Assembly: GCA_964570625.1 (NCBI GenBank) | Contig: CAZMYW010000017.1 | Location: 38,212 to 102,211, forward strand | Origin: JBFLXB01 sp964570625 | Lineage (GTDB): Bacteria > Nitrospirota > Nitrospiria > 2-01-FULL-66-17 | Length of the DNA: 64,000 nt | Direction: 5' to 3' | Shown here: positions 61,301-64,000 of the stretch, piece by piece | Layout: every line of letters begins with the position of its first letter | Numbering within the stretch: the first letter of the stretch is position 1 | Made by a program: the position numbers and the translations under genes | Notes under the pieces: generated by a model | The model's database searches: none | The model's input: only the letters and a program-made list of their open reading frames with translations | What the model was told of the DNA's origin: nothing

Positions 61301-61453
61301 GGTTTTCGCGACCGAGACTTCTCGGCGGCCAACTACACCGCGCAGGGATTTTACATCCAGCTTCGCATCAAGATCGATCAGTTCACGCGTCTGCCCAAAT
61401 CCCCGTCTTCCGAGCGAACGCTCCCCCCCGGGGTGTACGTGGGGCGACCATGA
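55310..61453 (+). CDS. Giant outer-membrane protein: DUF11, SdrD-B-like, OmpA and β-barrel domains
   Basis: 2047 residues. N-terminus: hydrophobic signal (MLAIAMGVVYLALCPWSAQA) after a short basic leader, then TVTNTGTVTYDLGAIPQSLN like the other cluster proteins. DUF11-like domain at ~365-495 (TDTLPQGMRFQAGSLRTNGQ); an SdrD-B-like prealbumin fold at ~500-570 (VPNVRILMDDGTYVLTDRDG); an OmpA/MotB peptidoglycan-binding domain at ~650-747 (DNYALSQARAQAVGDYL ... EEGRQLNRRVEIMVYG, with the Asp and Arg that hold meso-DAP present); another DUF11 at ~763-880; a Big-like domain at ~1065-1180; and a C-terminal ~860 residues of β-barrel-like strands (GDFETGLTQTQLSRYNRSLT, TLFFREPINNRDQAFNPIFI). The stop overlaps the next start by 4 nt (ATGA). 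Confidence 0.85.
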   Translation: MPADIRRRKNAASVRIMLAIAMGVVYLALCPWSAQAVTVTNTGTVTYDLGAIPQSLNAAVSLNTIPLPTPTVVNFYQYAPGVPSSIPTPVDGGLCQTGPGVFNPLPPPTDFFGNAINPLSVPLVQANQYHGGEPVFFVLADANRNIDPAVRDFVDVRVTTDTGDDETLRLQETGPNTGVFAASIQSVRIPPAVTTFDCRLSVSRGSTVVVDYTDAYYPTDTVQANILVDPFGVVFDSSTGGPVDGAVVTIIDANTGSPATVFGDDGLSSFPSTLVSGSGATDSSGQTYTFPPGGFRFPFVAPGDYSFSVVAPNGYTVPSVVPLPTLQALLDPNGNPFSVGQGSFGDTFTIVAGPAVRIDIPADPFQYTLLMEKTVSTTEVAVGDFLQYHLTMTNLNTVNDATNAVITDTLPQGMRFQAGSLRTNGQPASDPTVSADGRTLTIPIGIVPAGGRVDVTYVVQVGASTRVGDAVNRATGAADGSVFSNAAQIAVRVREPLFGGRFTIIGRVLEGDCTAPPENLKGVPNVRILMDDGTYVLTDRDGQYHFNGVRPGTHVVQLDLDTLPADLEVNSCIQNSRFAGRSYSQFVEAQGGSLWKTDFYVKAKPPQEGMVSLRLQSAFTPEWREAPPVGRQYTLYKLFEVLSAQLTPKKEMDLDTVAMKQDGVDIQRIDVIGYTDDVPIGSRHQDEFPDNYALSQARAQAVGDYLALRLHLSPDQVRAVGHGPDDVADNGTEEGRQLNRRVEIMVYGREASDAPPSFAGGSFRYRLDVNGGAVPVQNVRVSVMLPEGVAYLSGTSTLDGAPATDPSVIDNVLTYSLGDAGANWHRLIEFSGRTTSAPTPDVISCPPGGYATRAVALLDTDQNKNLRTSAVENVLACPLPHRGESRLSAGLGNRVVEQGTAPTNPGSETPGTVQADSGPHTTTVLGRTQATIHAVSLSEERLRKRRAIADDVHAAGGDTDWLAGQAPGVEWLFPQPNHNPRAPAVRVVIKHAPNQTVVLTYKGKPVDPLTFDGVKANAEDNVAVSIWRGLPLVEGANRFEAEVRDAAGRSVATLTREVHYANQPVRTELVPEESVLVADGIEKPVIAIRLLDRYDRPVRAGVTGAYAVNPPYVPAQTVEEQQERQLAGMDRFQPLFTVEGDDGVAYIELSPTTEAGTVALNFTFQNGQSSRAQDLRVWLDPTPRDWVVVGFAAGTIGYETLKGNMQALEDQGREDGVYTDGQVSLYAKGRVSGEWLLTLAYDSDKPDDPESLFSVIDPNEFYTLYGDGTEQRYDASSRENLYLRLERRQFYALFGDFETGLTQTQLSRYNRSLTGVKAEYHDGPVDVTAYASETDLNFARDEIQGDGTSGLYRLSNGFIVINSEKIRIETRGRLKSEQIVHTRMLLRHLDYDIDYSAGTLFFREPINNRDQAFNPIFIVAEYETTEPADKVLNAGGRLGSRFLEGRLSAGMSYLRDETDLAKTDLGGLDATLQLGRDTELRLEGALSEGRTTTGDRDGSAYLLELEHHAGRFDALTYVKRQEPEFGVNQQNASESGMAKIGLDAQARLTDQVALQGQVSMLDNLTSDATRDMAKAQLEYRTNTGGARGGVQLVTDQAAGGEKFQSQQATLGANRYFFEKKLELQAQTDLSVGGKNDSVDFPTRYQMGASYALTEDVRLMLVQEITNGDAFDASMTRVGFQAVPWQGARLTSTLNQSQMAEYGPRTFGQLGLTQAFLVGEHWGFDLSGDSNRTFNESGTPPLVINPDHPISSGGMLNDGSLTENFFALSGGATYRSDLWSWNGRLESRNGESTDRYGITTGFLRQARAGVAFAMSAQAFRTDQEIGTQGTMANVSLSWAFRPLGRRWSVLDRLEFRTDEIKNGTGIAGSGLFGNTSLTVAGDARSRRLVNNFVLNRVSGAWTEKDRQGNLFQLQQRNQWSFFYGAKYVLDRFDGVDYSGYTDLLGLEWRYDVTRVVDMGLKAGMLHVWSAENYSYSWGPMIGISPIENAWISLGYNVLGFRDRDFSAANYTAQGFYIQLRIKIDQFTRLPKSPSSERTLPPGVYVGRP

Positions 61454-63111
61454 AGCGAGGTGTGATGAGGCGGCACATCGTCCAATTTGCGAGCCTGACG
61501 GCGGCTCTTCGAGCTGGCCTGTCTCTTGTCGTGCTCATGTGCGGGCTACTAGCCCCGTCCGCCGCCCTGGCCGCCATGTGGGGCTACATGACGAACCCCA
61601 ACGGGATCTACCGGATCAACACCCAGACGGGCGCCGCGACGTTGCAGTACGGCGCCGCCCCGTTCAACGGCGCCACGATCGTCGCCGGCGCGGGCCAGCG
61701 TCCGAGCGACGGAATGCTGTTCTTTACCTATAACAACATCGCGAACCAGCAGGTCTATCGCTGGGATCCGGCCAACCCCGCCGTTGCTCCAGTGTTGCTC
61801 GGCACCACCGGCGTCCAGTACCTGCACCGTCTCGCCTTTCACCCCACCAGCGGCGTGCTCTACGCGTTCGCGATCGACGGCGCGACGATCTATTCCATCA
61901 ATCAGGCCACCGGGGCGGCGACCTTTGTGTCCACGATCACCGGTATCGCCAACAATATTTCGGGAGACATCGCGTTTGATCCCACCACCAACAACCTGTA
62001 CTTGATTTCGTATACCGGTGCCCCGGTCAGCATCCGGGTCTACCGGTTGCCGCTGGCAGGCGGCCCTGCGGTACAGACCGGGATCATCACCGGACCCCCG
62101 GCCGGCGGCAATGTCGTGACGTCGGTGATGTTCAACGCGGCAGGCACGGTGTTTTTCGGAGGGTCGGTCGCGGCCGCCGGCGTGTACAATCTCTACACAG
62201 CCCCCCTCACCGGCGGCCCCGCCACCACGATCGGCCCCATGGGCCAACTCGCCCAGGATTATGGCAGCGTCCCGGCTGCGCCGCCTACTATTGCTAAATC
62301 CTTTGCCCCAGCCGCGGTGATTCCGAATATGAACAGTGTCCTGACGCTGACGCTGACGAATACCTATGCCCAGCCCATGCGCGGCGCGGCCATCACCGAC
62401 ACCTACCCGGCGGGCGTGGTGAATGCCCCAGTCCCGGGCGGCGCAACCACCTGCGGCGGAGTGGTGACGGCGGTCGCCGGCGGAAACACCGTGGCCCTGA
62501 CGGGCGGCACCATACCCGCGAGCGGGTCGTGCACGGTCACCGTCAACGTTCGCAGCGCGGCGCTCGGCGTCTATAACAACGGTATCGCGGCCGGCGCGCT
62601 TTCAACGATTCTGGGATCCAACGACAACGCGCCCAGCGCGACCCTGACGGTTGCGCTTCCCAATCTCACCGTGGTGAAGGCATCGACGGTCTACTCGGAT
62701 CCGTTTAATGGCACCACGAACCCCAAGCGCATTCCGGGCTCGTTGGTGAACTACACCGTCACGGTCAGCAACACCGGTGGGGGGCCGGTAGACAACAATA
62801 CGGTGATTATCGTGGATCCGATACCTGCGAATACCGATTTATTTGTGAACGACCTTGGGGGCGCGGGTTCCGGCCCGGTGGCGTTCGCAGACGGCGCGCC
62901 ATCCAGCACGCTCACCTATACCTTCACGTCCCTGGCCAGCGCCACCGACGACGTGAGTTTCTCCAACAACGGCGGCGCAACGTACGTGTATGTTCCCACG
63001 CCGAACGGCAATGGGGTCGACCCCGCCGTGACGCACGTCCGGATCAATCCGAAAGGTATCTTCGTCGGAAACTCCGGTTTCCAGATCACGTTCCGGATTC
63101 GACAGGAGTAG
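61450..63111 (+). CDS. Exported propeller-DUF11 surface protein
   Basis: 553 residues from ATG 61450, overlapping the giant gene stop by 4 nt (ATGA). Signal peptide LVVLMCGLLAPSAALA. Residues ~45-285 look like a β-propeller of the DUF6923/DUF4394 kind (WGYMTNPNGIYRINTQTGAA, NNISGDIAFDPTTNNLYLIS), then two DUF11 domains (PPTIAKSFAPAAVIPNMNSV and VKASTVYSDPFNGTTNPKRI). The second module is closely similar to that in the 54134 protein. It is the last gene of the surface cluster and translationally coupled to the OmpA-containing protein, so the two are likely partners. Confidence 0.83.
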   Translation: MKRGVMRRHIVQFASLTAALRAGLSLVVLMCGLLAPSAALAAMWGYMTNPNGIYRINTQTGAATLQYGAAPFNGATIVAGAGQRPSDGMLFFTYNNIANQQVYRWDPANPAVAPVLLGTTGVQYLHRLAFHPTSGVLYAFAIDGATIYSINQATGAATFVSTITGIANNISGDIAFDPTTNNLYLISYTGAPVSIRVYRLPLAGGPAVQTGIITGPPAGGNVVTSVMFNAAGTVFFGGSVAAAGVYNLYTAPLTGGPATTIGPMGQLAQDYGSVPAAPPTIAKSFAPAAVIPNMNSVLTLTLTNTYAQPMRGAAITDTYPAGVVNAPVPGGATTCGGVVTAVAGGNTVALTGGTIPASGSCTVTVNVRSAALGVYNNGIAAGALSTILGSNDNAPSATLTVALPNLTVVKASTVYSDPFNGTTNPKRIPGSLVNYTVTVSNTGGGPVDNNTVIIVDPIPANTDLFVNDLGGAGSGPVAFADGAPSSTLTYTFTSLASATDDVSFSNNGGATYVYVPTPNGNGVDPAVTHVRINPKGIFVGNSGFQITFRIRQE

Positions 63112-63239
63112 TCAGTCCCGGCCGTAGCAAAGACAGGCGGGGCTTGGAACCGCTCACACTCACCGTTCTAACCGCGTGCGGCGCTCGGCTCCGCCATCTC
63201 GCGGAGAGTCAGGTCCGTTTCCGTTCTCTCCATCCCAGG

Positions 63240-63512
63240 CTACCGCCTGGCGAACCGTTGAGCTGCGCGCGTTCGTAGCTTGGCGACCTGTTCTTTGCGG
63301 TTCCGCGGCGGCGCATTCGTCTCGAGCGCGTTCAAGAGATTTCTGGAAACGGCCACCACCTCATCCACAGCCGCGAGAAATGTACTTTCGTTGGCCTTCG
63401 ATGGCTTATTGAAGCCACTCACCTTTCTCACGAATTGGAGTGCGGCCGCACGAATTTCTTCGTCAGTCACAGACGGCTCGAAGTTGAACAGCGTCTTGAT
63501 GTTCCTACACAT
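63240..63512 (-). CDS. DUF2277-family protein
   Basis: 90 residues, beginning MCRNIKTLFNFEPSVTDEEI and continuing RAAALQFVRKVSGFNKPS, the near-invariant DUF2277 pattern. It has no known function; it is a small α-helical cytoplasmic protein. ATG 63512 follows 4 nt after the stop of the broken upstream gene (GAGGTGACACC provides its ribosome-binding site). The 127-bp gap 63113-63239 on its other side shows nothing recognisable. Confidence 0.85.
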   Translation of the reverse strand: MCRNIKTLFNFEPSVTDEEIRAAALQFVRKVSGFNKPSKANESTFLAAVDEVVAVSRNLLNALETNAPPRNRKEQVAKLRTRAAQRFARR

Positions 63513-63516
63513 GGTG

Positions 63517-64000
63517 TCACCTCGGTGAAAAATAGCTTTGAATGATGAAGCCGAAATGCGGGGAGGGATTGCTCACAATGATCTGCTCCCCTGTCGGTTT
63601 CCTGATGACATACCCATCAAATTCCATCAAATATCTTTTCCTGTCCGCCCTGCAGGTTGCCATACACTTTCACTTTTTCATCAGGAGACAGATTCAAGCT
63701 CTGATTGTCCGGCAACTTCGCCCTCACAAAGATTGAGCCGGATTTGTCCGTCAAGGTAAAACCGTTTAGTGCATCACCACCACTCGCTGGTCGGGGCTTC
63801 CGAGTCGTCGTAACCAACTATAGAGGCCGCATTTTCTCCAGGGGCCCGAAAAAAAATGCGTCGCACTCTGTCCCCTCCAATCACGCGAACAAATTCTGAC
63901 ATCGTGCAGTACATTAGAATCAATACCAATAGGAAGATTTGGATAGCCCAGAAATGTGGCCACACGATCTCCGCGAGCAACTTCTCGTTGCCTGCGATCA
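63517..64000 (-). pseudogene. Broken gene: N-terminal membrane helix plus β-rich (OB-like) domain, extends past right edge
   Basis: The frame enters from the right edge (GNEKLLAEIVWPHFWAIQIF), gives one or two membrane helices (LLVLILMYCTMSEFV) and a charged part (GGDRVRRIFFRAPGE), then hits a stop at 63774. A second frame continues with β-rich sequence (NGFTLTDKSGSIFVRAKLPD, LSPDEKVKVYGNLQGGQEKI) and stops in a 10-bp tandem duplication (CCATCAAATT/CCATCAAATA, 63614-63633). Deleting one copy restores a frame through YVIRKPTGEQIIVSNPSPHF to a stop at 63517, 4 nt before the DUF2277 gene. Both shifts behave as net insertions (+1 and +10). The DNA here is less GC-rich than the rest of the window, which hints at foreign origin. 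The OB-like call is a guess from strand pattern. Confidence 0.6.

Overview
The window is a GC-rich (about 60-65% by eye) chromosomal segment from a diderm (Gram-negative) bacterium. The diderm call rests on lptF/lptG, many lipoproteins with signal peptides, OmpA-type and β-barrel outer-membrane proteins, and PQQ-type periplasmic dehydrogenases. Gene content and style (paired M16 proteases, GspA/ExeA-like AAA ATPase with a large TPR protein, DUF11 surface proteins, dispersed intergenic repeats) would fit Nitrospirota, Methylomirabilota or a deltaproteobacterial-grade lineage. There is no rRNA or other decisive marker, so the phylum is inference only.

Layout. 1-9.3 kb: the N-terminal part of a large β-propeller lipoprotein, a Cu(I) P1B-ATPase with YHS and HMBD domains, a CnoX/YbbN-type thioredoxin-TPR protein, a frameshifted di-haem cytochrome c peroxidase-like gene, and two tandem PQQ-type sugar dehydrogenases. 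9.4-20.5 kb: one long, tightly packed minus-strand operon (TPR protein, GspA-like ATPase, miaB, VanZ-like, manC, phosphomannomutase, oligopeptide ABC binding protein and two permeases) that shares a divergent promoter region with lptF-lptG (20.6-22.8 kb). 22.8-30.8 kb: minus-strand genes for an inactive/active M16 protease pair, a lipoprotein, a gph-like phosphatase, an SDR with an apparently non-canonical start codon, an M20 peptidase, a GNAT acetyltransferase, yacG and a DUF3108 protein. 30.9-38 kb: plus-strand genes for a DUF5916-type outer-membrane protein, a small GGQ release-factor-like protein and an ABC exporter (adaptor plus two FtsX/MacB-type permeases) with no ATPase beside it. 38-42 kb: methyltransferase, PilZ protein, a cohesin-like lipoprotein, a seven-repeat FG-GAP lipoprotein and tRNA-Arg(CCT). 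42-46 kb: CBS-domain protein, glgB, two unknown proteins and a standalone NFACT-R (DUF814) protein.

46-63 kb is the accessory-looking and most interesting part: a σ54-preceded PKD/β-helix lipoprotein with an exact-length 564-bp internal duplication, an acyltransferase-3/SGNH protein, and a plus-strand cluster of five exported proteins. At least three of the five carry recognisable DUF11-type (conserved-repeat) domains. The cluster includes a 2047-residue protein that combines DUF11 and SdrD-B-like domains, an internal OmpA peptidoglycan-binding domain and a long C-terminal β-barrel. A 37-nt element of fixed length recurs three times in the intergenic regions of this part. The right edge is less GC-rich and holds a DUF2277 gene preceded by a broken membrane/OB-like gene.

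Three related intergenic repeat elements (4.6, 27.3, 38.0 kb) sit between unrelated genes. Several promoters place the -10 box 7-12 nt before the start codon, suggesting leaderless or near-leaderless transcripts.
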